Below are positions 35,196 to 45,300 of a stretch of DNA of 64,000 nucleotides, one piece after another. Every line of letters begins with the position of its first letter. The first letter of the stretch is position 1. The notes below the pieces were generated by a model. That model ran no database searches and had not been told where the DNA came from. It was given only the letters and a program-made list of their open reading frames with translations. This stretch comes from Cellulophaga sp. HaHaR_3_176. Lineage in GTDB: Bacteria > Bacteroidota > Bacteroidia > Flavobacteriales > Flavobacteriaceae. Where the stretch lies: contig NZ_CP058990.1 of the NCBI RefSeq assembly GCF_019021925.1, positions 3,250,001 through 3,314,000 of the forward strand, given 5' to 3'. The translations under genes and the position numbers were made by a program.

Positions 35196-37454
35196 TTATT
35201 TAATAACGGTTATTGTACCTTGTTTTAATATATCACCCCCATTTTTGATTTTATAATAGAAAATCATGTTCTGTGATGGAAATGCTGTTGTTGATTCCGG
35301 CCAGTTGTTTTGGTAGTCATTTACGTTTAATACCTCAATACCTTGTTCGTTATAAATAGTAACGTTTATTTCAGGCTTGTTAGAGTATGTATTTGGAATT
35401 AACCAAAGATCATTTATACCATCACCATTAACAGTTATAACGTTCGGTATTTTAAAAGTATCTTTATAAGTTACAGTAACTTGCTTAATAATTAAACAAG
35501 TATCTATATACGCTTTTAAAGTATACGTACCTTCTTCTGTTAAACTAATTGATGATGTTGTACTTAGTATAATATTATTAGCATCAACCCATTCGTAAGC
35601 AGTACCTCCACTTGCAGTTACCGTTCTTGATACTCCTTCAGGGAAAACTAAATCTTCTGATGTGTCTAATGTAATTAAAGAATCATCTAATGGAGTTAAA
35701 GTAATTTCGTTTGATGTTATTGGGCATCCTATTTTAGAAATAACCAATTGGTATACACCAACTTCATTAGTTTCTATAGCTACATCTGTAGTGTTTATTG
35801 TAACGCCATCTTTTATCCATTCAAAAGTTTCACCAATTAAATTATAATTAGTACTAATTGTAATCAAATCAGTTGAGTTACATGCGACTAGGTTTGTTGA
35901 AGATATAGAAACAGTTTCACTACTTTTTAATGTAACAGGTATTGTACTTGAAGTAGCGCTAAAACTGTCAAGCATAGCTTCTAATGAATAATTTCCATTT
36001 TCTGTTGGATCAGTTAAACTTATGCTTGATGATGTAGCACCGCTTATATTTGTTCCATCTTTTTTCCACTGGTAATTAAGATTACTTTTTAAATCTGCAG
36101 TAACATCCGTTTTTGTCCCGTCCGTTGCTACAGCATTAATTTCAGTTACATCAAGTATTATAGTAGAATTATCACACTCCGCATAAGCAGATGAGTAGGT
36201 AGCAACTATTTCTATAGATGCTGGTGATACAATTTTTGTTTTTTCTGAATTTTCAATACTAGAACATGCTCCACCTTGGGTAACTTGTACATAATATTCA
36301 CCATCTTCAGATACCGTTAGGTTTACTGAATTTTCTCCTGCAATTAAAGTATCATTTCTAAACCATTGGTATGTTGGTGTAACAGCAGTTGTTGTAATAC
36401 CTATCGTTTTAGTTTCACTAGGTAATAAAACTAAATCTAAATCATTTGTTTCTGTAATGCTGAATTCTCCTGTTTTTGATATTGTTAATGCAGGTGAAGT
36501 TTCGTTACAAATATCATCACCTTCAATTTTTACTGTATAATTACCATTAAAGTTAATGTCATTTGTATCTATAGTATAGTTAAATGCACCTGCTGTTTTA
36601 GCCTGTACAATAGTACCATCTTTAAACCATGTATATTCTAAATCAGCATCGTTAATAGTAGCTTCTAAAGCAGCAGCAGTTTCACCTATACAATATGATG
36701 TTTTTGATGGCGTATTAATTGTTACTCCTAAAGCAGCTCCTGTTTGTACAGTAATCATATTAGATAGTGTACCTGCAGATCCTGAACATACTGGTCCATA
36801 ATCTATTTCAACGGTATACATACCAGCTTCAGAAACTGTTAAACTAGAACTAGTTTCTGATAAAACAGTAGAACTCTTTCTCCATATATACTGATAAGTA
36901 TCTTTATCAGGTACATTATCAACAGCTAATACAGCAGTATTGCCATCGCATATAGATACAGTTCCGTCACCAATAGTACCGCTTCCGTTTTCTGTAATCC
37001 TTACTGAGTTCTTATATTCAATATAAAACATATTGTAACCAATTGTTTCAGGACTTACTAATGCAGGGCTTGTACTACGAACTCTTAATTTATAATTAGT
37101 ACCTCTAGTATCTGTAGGTAAAACAAATTCTATATTAAAATCTGTAGTATTATTTTTATCTGTTATAGTAGCAAGTGTAACTGGTGATGTAAAACCACCG
37201 TTATTATCAGATAATTCTAATATAAATTGATTATCACTATCTACACCTGGTGTTGCAGACCATGTAAAGTTCACAAAATATTCATTGAAACTAGCAGAAG
37301 GACAAGCGGATGTCCAAGCGCTACCAGGCCCTGAAAAGTTTTGATTTTTAATTGGAGTAGGTTTGTTTAAAGTTTGCGCCAATAGTCCGCCAAAGCTTAA
37401 TAACAGGGCAAAAAATAAAATTGTTTTGTTCGAGAGTGTAGTAGGTTTTTTCAT
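35196..37454 (-). CDS. T9SS type B sorted surface protein with Ig-like domains
   Basis: The 752-residue protein has a signal peptide (ending FGGLLAQ). A fibronectin-like first domain follows (GSAWTSACPSASFNEYFVNF), then about six Ig-like or PKD-like modules, each with a WxxD/N-G core such as YTWFKDGTIVQA, YQWFRNDTLIAG, YQWKKDGTNISG and FEWIKDGVTINT. The C-terminal domain (about 668-752) starts IPNVITVNGDGINDLWLIPN, the gliding-motility-associated type B sorting signal, and ends FYYKIKNGGDILKQGTITVIK-like (last residues GTITVIK). It is probably secreted by the T9SS and shown at the cell surface as an adhesin. It lies upstream of the PorP/SprF-SPOR gene on the same strand. Confidence 0.88.
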   Translation of the reverse strand: MKKPTTLSNKTILFFALLLSFGGLLAQTLNKPTPIKNQNFSGPGSAWTSACPSASFNEYFVNFTWSATPGVDSDNQFILELSDNNGGFTSPVTLATITDKNNTTDFNIEFVLPTDTRGTNYKLRVRSTSPALVSPETIGYNMFYIEYKNSVRITENGSGTIGDGTVSICDGNTAVLAVDNVPDKDTYQYIWRKSSTVLSETSSSLTVSEAGMYTVEIDYGPVCSGSAGTLSNMITVQTGAALGVTINTPSKTSYCIGETAAALEATINDADLEYTWFKDGTIVQAKTAGAFNYTIDTNDINFNGNYTVKIEGDDICNETSPALTISKTGEFSITETNDLDLVLLPSETKTIGITTTAVTPTYQWFRNDTLIAGENSVNLTVSEDGEYYVQVTQGGACSSIENSEKTKIVSPASIEIVATYSSAYAECDNSTIILDVTEINAVATDGTKTDVTADLKSNLNYQWKKDGTNISGATSSSISLTDPTENGNYSLEAMLDSFSATSSTIPVTLKSSETVSISSTNLVACNSTDLITISTNYNLIGETFEWIKDGVTINTTDVAIETNEVGVYQLVISKIGCPITSNEITLTPLDDSLITLDTSEDLVFPEGVSRTVTASGGTAYEWVDANNIILSTTSSISLTEEGTYTLKAYIDTCLIIKQVTVTYKDTFKIPNVITVNGDGINDLWLIPNTYSNKPEINVTIYNEQGIEVLNVNDYQNNWPESTTAFPSQNMIFYYKIKNGGDILKQGTITVIK

Positions 37455-37699
37455 TTGTTCGTAGGTTTAGGTACCTTTTGGGATTACACTGTATTTGTTA
37501 TAGTTTTAGCCCGATTTTCATTTTATCATTGTAATCTACATCGGGGCTATATCTCTCACGTATACAGTCTTTAACATCAAATATCTAATATAATTGCCCC
37601 TTTATACATTAATTGTTGTAGTGTATATCAAAATTGTTGTGAAACGCATATTATATAAGGTGAGATGCTTTTTCTGTAGGGCTATCGATGCAATTTTGC

Positions 37700-37707
37700 T
37701 ACATTTG
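37700..37707 (+). promoter_or_regulatory. -7 box of the glnS promoter
   Basis: TACATTTG fits TAnnTTTG exactly and lies 18 bases before the glnS ATG. No convincing TTTG -33 box was seen at the usual distance. Confidence 0.5.
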
Positions 37708-37725
37708 TGGTTCAAATAGTATGTG

Positions 37726-39408
37726 ATGAGTGATGTTTCAAAGTCTCTAAATTTTATAGAGCATATTATCGAAGATGATTTAGCAGCTGGTTTATCAAAA
37801 GATAAATTAAGATTTCGTTTTCCTCCAGAACCCAATGGGTATTTACATATTGGTCATGCAAGCTCTATCTGCCTTAACTTTGGTTTAGGTTTGAGTTATG
37901 ATGCGCCTGTAAACCTTAGGTTTGATGACACGAACCCTGCTAAAGAAGAGCAAGAGTATGTTGATGCTATTAAAAAAGATGTTGCTTGGTTAGGCTTCAA
38001 GTGGGATCAAGAAGTATATGCATCTGATTATTTTCAACAATTATACGATTGGGCAGTCCAATTGATAAAAGAGGGTAAAGCTTATGTCGATAGCCAATCA
38101 GCAGATCTTATTGCTGAGCAAAAGGGAACACCTACTGAAGTTGGTTCTAACAGCCCGTTTAGAGATAGGAGTGTAGATGAAAATTTAGCGCTTTTTTCGG
38201 ACATGAAAGCTGGTAAATTTACTGAAGGTGAGCATGTTTTAAGAGCAAAAATTGACATGACTTCTAGTAATATGTTAATGCGTGACCCTATTATTTATCG
38301 CATATTGCATAAAGCACATCACAGAACAAATACCGATTGGTGTATTTACCCAATGTACGATTGGACACATGGAGAAAGTGATTATTTAGAACAAGTATCT
38401 CACTCTTTTTGTACACTTGAATTTGCAATGCATAGAGAGCTTTATGACTGGTTTTTAGACCAAGTTGTTGATGAAAATAAGGTTAGACCAAAACAGCGCG
38501 AATTTGCTCGTAGAAATTTTAGCCACACAGTAGTTAGTAAAAGAAAATTATTAAAACTAGTTGAAGAAGGTATTGTTACAGGTTGGGATGACCCTAGAAT
38601 GCCTACAATTTCAGGTTTAAGAAGAAAAGGATACACGCCAGCATCACTTAGGAATTTTGCTAATACTATTGGTATAGCAAAACGTGAAAATGTAGTAGAT
38701 GTATCTTTATTAGAATTTTCAATTAGAGAAGATTTAAATAAAATTGCACCTCGTGTAATGGCCGTTTTGAACCCTGTTAAATTAGTAATTACGAACTACG
38801 AAGAAGGAAAAGAAGAGTGGTTAGAGGCTGAGAATAACCCAGGTGATGAAGCTGCAGGAAACCGATTGGTTCCTTTTTCAAGAGAGTTATACATAGAGCA
38901 AGAAGATTTTAAAGAAGAAGCTAATAAAAAATTCTTTAGATTAAAATTAGGCGGAGAGGTTCGACTTAAAAACGGTTATATTATTAAGGCTGAGAGCTGT
39001 ACAAAAGATACCGATGGGAATATTACAGAAATTCAATGTACTTATGATCCAAAAAGCAAGAGTGGAAGTGGTACTGAGGAAAGTTTACGTAAAGTAAAAG
39101 GTACTTTGCATTGGGTTTCAATACAACACGCAGTAGCTTCTGAAGTTCGCTTATACGATCGTTTGTTTACAGATGAAACTCCAGATCAACATAAGGATAA
39201 AGATTTTATGGAATTTGTAAATCCAGATTCTTTAACTATAATTACTGGTTATGTTGAGCCAAGTTTAAAATCAGCTAAATCTGAAGACATTTTTCAGTTC
39301 CAGAGGTTAGGCTATTTTAATATTGATAAAGACTCGACAGAAGAAAAACTGATTTTTAATAAAACTGTTGGATTGAGAGATACTTGGGCAAAAATTCAAG
39401 AAAAATAA
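37726..39408 (+). CDS. glnS: Glutamine--tRNA ligase
   Basis: GlnRS charges tRNA-Gln with glutamine. The start was chosen at ATG 37726 (MSDVSKSLNFIE), because the codon before it is GTG 37723 and the upstream ATG at 37721 is out of frame. The class I HIGH motif is seen as PEPNGYLHIGHASSIC and the KMSKS equivalent as VVSKRKLLKL. The family's bipartite beta-barrel anticodon-binding part fills the C-terminal third (about residues 345-560). Length is normal at 560 residues. The presence of a GlnRS is compatible with Bacteroidetes. A terminator follows at 39496. Confidence 0.95.
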   Translation: MSDVSKSLNFIEHIIEDDLAAGLSKDKLRFRFPPEPNGYLHIGHASSICLNFGLGLSYDAPVNLRFDDTNPAKEEQEYVDAIKKDVAWLGFKWDQEVYASDYFQQLYDWAVQLIKEGKAYVDSQSADLIAEQKGTPTEVGSNSPFRDRSVDENLALFSDMKAGKFTEGEHVLRAKIDMTSSNMLMRDPIIYRILHKAHHRTNTDWCIYPMYDWTHGESDYLEQVSHSFCTLEFAMHRELYDWFLDQVVDENKVRPKQREFARRNFSHTVVSKRKLLKLVEEGIVTGWDDPRMPTISGLRRKGYTPASLRNFANTIGIAKRENVVDVSLLEFSIREDLNKIAPRVMAVLNPVKLVITNYEEGKEEWLEAENNPGDEAAGNRLVPFSRELYIEQEDFKEEANKKFFRLKLGGEVRLKNGYIIKAESCTKDTDGNITEIQCTYDPKSKSGSGTEESLRKVKGTLHWVSIQHAVASEVRLYDRLFTDETPDQHKDKDFMEFVNPDSLTIITGYVEPSLKSAKSEDIFQFQRLGYFNIDKDSTEEKLIFNKTVGLRDTWAKIQEK

Positions 39409-39495
39409 ATGAATAAATAATACTTATTGTAATTAAAATAACGATTGGTATTAGCTATTAAAAACAACTCTATAGGAGTTATTTTAATGAATAAA

Positions 39496-39535
39496 AAAAA
39501 ACCACCAATACGATTTTTCGTCTTGGTGGTTTTTG
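39496..39535. terminator. Bidirectional intrinsic terminator
   Basis: AAAAACCACCAA and TTGGTGGTTTTT form a long stem with a small bulge around an ACG/CGT inner stem. T runs appear on both strands between the convergent glnS and SPFH genes. Confidence 0.85.
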
Positions 39536-39668
39536 TGTTTTAAACCGCTTTAAAATTAATATTTATTCTAATCGGTCTTTTTTATAAAACCAGTATAAGG
39601 TTTTAGTATTTGTAATTTAAAAACTATCGATTTAATTTATAATCCTTAATTGGTTTTTAAATCGATAT

Positions 39669-40598
39669 TTATTTTTTATCAATATTTTTTGGCTTTTGCT
39701 TTTTCATACTTTCGCCAATCATATTACTTGCCGTAAATGATGCAACCATGTTATTTAACATGTCGCTACCTGTTTGCGGAGAGTTCGGTAATAAAATCAA
39801 ATTACTATTAGTTTCTTCTCCTATAGATTGTAACGTATCATAATGTTGAGTTACTACAATTAGGGCAGAAGCTTCTTGAGAATTAATACCAACTTTATTC
39901 AAAACTTCAACAGATTCTTCTAAACCTCTTGCAATTTCTCTACGTTGGTCAGCAATACCCATACCTTGTAAACGTTTACTTTCTGCTTCAGCTTTTGCTT
40001 TTTCAACAATTAATATTCTAGCGGCATCACCTTCAAATTGTGCTGCAATTTTTTCACGTTCAGATGCATTAATTCTGTTCATTGCTTCTTTTACTTGCGC
40101 ATCAGGGTCAATATCAGTAACTAAGGTTTTAATAATATCATATCCATAATCAAGCATTGCTTGTTGTAATTCTGATTTTACTGCAATTGCAATATCATCT
40201 TTCTTAACAAATACATCATCCAATTTCATTTTTGGAACTTCAGCTCTTACAACATCAAATACATAAGATGTAATCTGATCATGTGGATATTCTAACTGAT
40301 AAAAAGCCTCATAAACTTTAGTTTTTATTACCACATATTGTACTGATACTTTTAGTTTAACGAAAACATCATCTAATGTTTTTGTTTCTATAATTACATC
40401 TAATTGCTGAATTTTTAACCCAACTCTTGATACAATTCTATCAACAATCGGAAGCTTCATTTGTAAACCAGATGTTCTTACGCTATGGAATTTTCCAAAA
40501 CGTTCAATAATTGCTGCAGTTTGTTGCTTAACCGTAAAAAATGATGAAAAAAGAATGACAAGACCAATAAAAATTATTGGTATGAATAAATAGCCCAT
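39669..40598 (-). CDS. SPFH domain / Band 7 family membrane protein
   Basis: The 309-residue protein has one N-terminal membrane segment (GYLFIPIIFIGLVILFSSFF). The SPFH core follows (QQTAAIIERFGKFHSVRTSG), then a coiled-coil helix rich in Ala and Glu (ASEREKIAAQFEGDAARI, then KAKAEAESKRLQG). The C-terminal tail ends in Lys-rich residues. It belongs to the stomatin/YbbK (QmcA) branch, membrane scaffolds that form large rings; an exact function is not known. The usual partner with an NfeD domain is not next to it. Its 3' neighbour is glnS (convergent) and its 5' neighbour gltX (same strand, 90 bases). Confidence 0.9.
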   Translation of the reverse strand: MGYLFIPIIFIGLVILFSSFFTVKQQTAAIIERFGKFHSVRTSGLQMKLPIVDRIVSRVGLKIQQLDVIIETKTLDDVFVKLKVSVQYVVIKTKVYEAFYQLEYPHDQITSYVFDVVRAEVPKMKLDDVFVKKDDIAIAVKSELQQAMLDYGYDIIKTLVTDIDPDAQVKEAMNRINASEREKIAAQFEGDAARILIVEKAKAEAESKRLQGMGIADQRREIARGLEESVEVLNKVGINSQEASALIVVTQHYDTLQSIGEETNSNLILLPNSPQTGSDMLNNMVASFTASNMIGESMKKQKPKNIDKK

Positions 40599-40688
40599 AT
40601 GTTTTATGTTTAGTTATTTAATGAAAGTACAAAGTGTTTTACAAATTGGTCTTACTTTTCTCACTTTTGTTACAAAAAAAACACATAT

Positions 40689-42191
40689 TTATTTTAAAAC
40701 AGAAATTGCTTTTGTAATTCTTTTAATAGATTCCTCTTTTCCTATTGCTTCTAAAATATCAAAAATATGTGGCCCTTTCATATCACCAACAACAACTAAA
40801 CGTAAGGGGGGCATAACTTTACCGAAAGATAATTCTTGAGCCCCAATCCATTCTTTCACAATGCTTTCAGTTGCTTCAGAAGAAAAATCAGTTATTGTTT
40901 CAAGTACTGATACCAATTGGTTCATTATACCAGCTGTATCATCTTTCCATTGCTTTTTAGAGGCTTTTTCATTGTACGTTTCTGGTGTCTTGAAGAAATA
41001 ATCACTTAAATCCCAAAAATCAGTTACAAACACGGCTCTTTCTTTAATCAAACCTATAATCTTTTCAAGATGCTCATCATTTTCATTTGTAACACCATTT
41101 TGCTCTAAAACATTTTTAAATGGGTTTACTAAATCTGAATTAGCGGTTTCTTGTAAGTAATGTTGATTGTACCATTTGGTTTTATCAGGATCAAAACGAG
41201 CTCCAGATTTGTTAACACGCTCTAAACTAAAAGTTTGCTTTAAATCTTCTAAGCTAAATATTTCTTGTTCTGTACCAGGGTTCCAACCTAACAAGGCTAA
41301 GAAATTAACAACAGCTTCACTGAAATACCCAGTTTCTTTATACCCGATAGATTCGTTCCAAGTTAATGGGAATACAGGGAAACCAAGTTTTTCACCATCA
41401 CGTTTACTTAATTTACCTTTACCAACAGGTTTCATAATTAATGGTAAATGGGCAAACTCAGGAGATTCCCATTCAAACGCTTGGTATAATAAATGGTGTA
41501 ATGCTAATGATGGTAACCATTCTTCACCACGAATTACGTGTGTAATCTCCATTAAATGATCATCAACAATATTTGCTAAGTGATACGTTGGCATACCATC
41601 GCTCTTATATAAAACCTTATCATCTAATACGTTAGAGTCAATTGTCATTGTTCCTCTAATAATATCATTCAATTCTATTTTTTCATCTGGTGCAGTTAAA
41701 AAACGAATTACATAGTCATCTCCATTATCTAATCTTTTTTTAACATCTTCAGGCATCATAGACAAAGAGTTGTCTAGTTTTAACCTATTGTGCCAGTTAT
41801 AAATGAAGGTTTTACCTTGTTCTTCATGTTCTTTTCTATGCGTATCTAATTTTTCAGAGGTATCAAATGCATAATATGCTTTTCCTTTTTCTAATAAAAG
41901 ATCAGCATATTCTTTATATAAATTTTTTCTTTCACTTTGTCTATAAGGTCCAAATTTTCCTTCTTTACCTGGGCCTTCATCAAACGGAATATTACACCAG
42001 TTTAAAGCATCTATAATATATTGCTCAGCACCTTCAACATATCTATTCTGATCAGTATCTTCTATACGAAGTATAAAGTCACCGCCATGTTTTTTAGCAA
42101 ATAGATAATTGAATAATGCGGTTCTAACACCACCAATATGTAATGGCCCTGTAGGACTTGGTGCGAACCTAACACGTACTTTTTTGCTCAT
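40689..42191 (-). CDS. gltX: Glutamate--tRNA ligase
   Basis: GluRS attaches glutamate to tRNA-Glu. The 500-residue protein has the HIGH motif in FAPSPTGPLHIGGVRTALFN at the start and the KMSKS variant in GKLSKRDGEKLGFPVFPL. A connective domain of class Ic lies between them and an alpha-helical anticodon-binding domain follows. The start ATG is preceded at 42209-42216 by a -7 box. It lies upstream of the SPFH gene on the same strand and diverges from the DUF4175 gene. Confidence 0.95.
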   Translation of the reverse strand: MSKKVRVRFAPSPTGPLHIGGVRTALFNYLFAKKHGGDFILRIEDTDQNRYVEGAEQYIIDALNWCNIPFDEGPGKEGKFGPYRQSERKNLYKEYADLLLEKGKAYYAFDTSEKLDTHRKEHEEQGKTFIYNWHNRLKLDNSLSMMPEDVKKRLDNGDDYVIRFLTAPDEKIELNDIIRGTMTIDSNVLDDKVLYKSDGMPTYHLANIVDDHLMEITHVIRGEEWLPSLALHHLLYQAFEWESPEFAHLPLIMKPVGKGKLSKRDGEKLGFPVFPLTWNESIGYKETGYFSEAVVNFLALLGWNPGTEQEIFSLEDLKQTFSLERVNKSGARFDPDKTKWYNQHYLQETANSDLVNPFKNVLEQNGVTNENDEHLEKIIGLIKERAVFVTDFWDLSDYFFKTPETYNEKASKKQWKDDTAGIMNQLVSVLETITDFSSEATESIVKEWIGAQELSFGKVMPPLRLVVVGDMKGPHIFDILEAIGKEESIKRITKAISVLK

Positions 42192-42208
42192 AATATTATA
42201 TTTTGCTG

Positions 42209-42216
42209 CAAAGATA
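42209..42216 (-). promoter_or_regulatory. -7 box of the gltX promoter
   Basis: TATCTTTG on the minus strand matches TAnnTTTG and lies 18 bases before the gltX start codon. Confidence 0.55.
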
Positions 42217-42396
42217 ATAAAAGCTTAGTGCTATTTTCTAGTGTTAGTTTACATGTTCTTTTGTAATTTTAATTTACATACTATTGGTAATTGTAAAGTT
42301 TTCGCCCTTTTTTAGTCTAACAGTATAGTAAATTATATTTTTGTAACTTCTTAAAGGTCTTTTTTACAGTACCTTAGACTTAAAAATGTTTAAATT

Positions 42397-45300
42397 TTGA
42401 ACAGCTACAATCTTATTCAACAGAAACTTAACCACTTTATTCGTAAATATTACTCTTCAGTTTTATTTAAGGGTATTGTTTTATTTATAAGTTTTGGTGC
42501 GTTTTTGTTTCTTTTTCTTTTAGGTGTTGAGTATTTTTTGTGGTTAGGATCAACAGGGAGGTTACTATTGTTTTTTCTTTTGATTTCTATTGAAGTTTTT
42601 CTTTTGATAAAATTTATAGTATTCCCTTTAATTTATCTTTTTAAATTAAAAGACGGTTTAAATATAAAACAAGCTTCTAAAATAATTGGAAACCATTTTC
42701 CTGAAGTAGAGGATAAGCTTGTTAATTTATTAGACCTCAAAGAAAATCAGGAACAGTCTGATTTATTACTAGCTAGTATTGAACAAAAATCTAAAAACTT
42801 AAGTTCTTTTGATTTTTCTAAAGCTATAGACTATAAAGAAGGAATTAGAAAACTTACATATTTAGCTATTCCGATTATTATTATTTGCTTATTGTGGTTT
42901 TCAGGTAATTTTTCTTCATTTTTTGGTAGTTATGATCGTGTTGTAAATTATGATTTAGCTTTTGAAAAACCAGCACCATTTTCTTTTCAATTATTAGTTA
43001 ATGATTTAACAGTTCAGAAAGGCCAAAATTTAGAATTGAAAGCGGTAGTAGAAGGGGAGTTTAGACCTGAACTTGTTTATATAACTATTGATGGTGAAAA
43101 TTTTTTAATGAATGAGGAAGATGGTGTTTTTTACTATACAATTTCAGCTATAAACCAACCGTTATATTTTAAATTTATTTCAAACGATGTTCAGTCTAAA
43201 CAGTATAGTGTAAAAGTTATTGAAACACCTTCTATATTAGATTTTAATTTAGTTTTAAAGTATCCAAATCATTTAAAGAAACGAACAGAAACCATAAAAG
43301 TAAATGGTTCAACAACAATACCAGAAGGTACTCAGGTTAGTTGGTTACTAAATACTGAATTTACAAATGATATTTCGTTAACAGCAAACGATACTGTTAT
43401 ACGTTTTGCTAAAGATAAATCAGAATTTAAGTTATCTAAAACCATTTATAATAATTTTGACTATACGATATCTACATCAAATACTGATATTAATAATTTT
43501 GAAAACTTAGCGTATAGCTTTAAGGTTATTAAAGATGCATATCCTTCAATTAGGGTTTCTCAAACCATAGACTCTTTAAACCCTAATATAGTATACTACT
43601 CTGGTGCTATTGCTGATGATTATGGATTAAAAAAAGTACAATTGGTTTATTATGAGTCTGATAACCCGAATAAAACATCAAAAATTGAGCTTTTACAACC
43701 TAACACAACCGTTGCTAATTTTTATTATACATTTCCATCAGGTTTACAATTAGTACCTAATATAAATTATAATTATTACTTTCAAGTTACTGATAATGAT
43801 GTTGTTAATAGATTCAAAACATCTAAAAGTCAAGTGTTTAGTTCTAATTTATTAGATGTTGACGCGCTTATAAATAAAGATCTCGAAAATCAACAATCCA
43901 TACTATCAAATTTAGATAAATCATTAAATAAGTTAGAAGAACAGGCAAAGTCTTTAAATGAAATAAACAATCAACAGAAAGAAAAGTCAGAACTTAATTT
44001 TAACGATAAAAAGAAAGTAAATAATTTTTTAGAGAAACAAGAATTGCAAGAAAAGCAAATGGAAAAATTTTCTAAACAATTAAAAGAAAACTTAGATAAA
44101 AATAATAAAGATGATGAGTTAAATAAACTGTTACAAGAACGTTTAGAAAGACAAGAATTAGAGGCTAAAAAGAACCAAAAATTACTTGAAGATTTAAAAA
44201 AAGTAGCTGATAAAATCAATAAAGATGAGTTGAGCAAAAAGCTAGAAGAAATTGCTAAAAATCAGAAAAATAGTAAACGCAATCTTGAACAAATTTTAGA
44301 ACTTACAAAGCGTTATTATGTTACTGAAAAGGCTTCTCAATTAGCTAAAGATTTAGAAAAGTTAGCTGAAAAGCAAGATGAACTCTCTAAATCTAAAGAA
44401 AATATTAAAGACATTAAAAAAGAGCAGGAGGGTATTAAAGAAGAATTTAATAAGATATCTGATGAGTTAAATGAATTAAAAAATGATAATTCAGCTTTAA
44501 AAAAACCTTTAAAACTTGATATTAATGAATCAGATTCAGAGAATGTAAAACAAGATCATGAAGATATTAACTCTGATTTAAACTCTGAAAGTAATGACAA
44601 ACAGACAAAAGCTAGTAAAAAACAAAAGGCCGCTTCAGATAAAATGAAAGAAATGGCTCAAAAGCTACAACAATCATCTTCTTCAAGTTCTGGTTCATCA
44701 GTTACTGAAGATGCTGAAGTGCTTCGCCAAATACTAGATAATTTAATACTATTTACATTTAAGCAAGAAGCATTAATAGAAACATTAAATGAAGATGAAA
44801 ATTCTTTTTCTAATCAGTCTAAAGTTATTTTAGAACAACAAGAGTTAAAAGAGTTGTTCAATCATATTGATGATAGTTTGTTTGCATTATCACTTCGTGT
44901 ACCTGAAATTTCTGAAAAAATTAATAAACAAGTAACTGAGGTTTTTTATAATACTGAAAAATCTATTGCCTCTATATCAGATGCTAATTTGTATCAAGGT
45001 GTTTCGTATCAAAAGTACACGCTTACATCTGGTAATATATTATCTGATTTATTAGCAGATATTCTTGATAATATGCAAGAAAGCATGCAACAAGGAAAAG
45101 GAGAGGGTCAGGGTCAGGATTTTCAATTACCAGATATTATCAAATCTCAAGGTGAGATAGGTAAAAAAATGGGTGAGAAAGGTTCTGAAGGTAAAGCAGG
45201 TGATAAAGGTAAAAAGGGTGAATCAGGTAAATCTGGTAAAGAAGGATCTAATGGTCAGGATGGTCAACCATCAAATAATGGCACTAAACCGGGTAATAAA

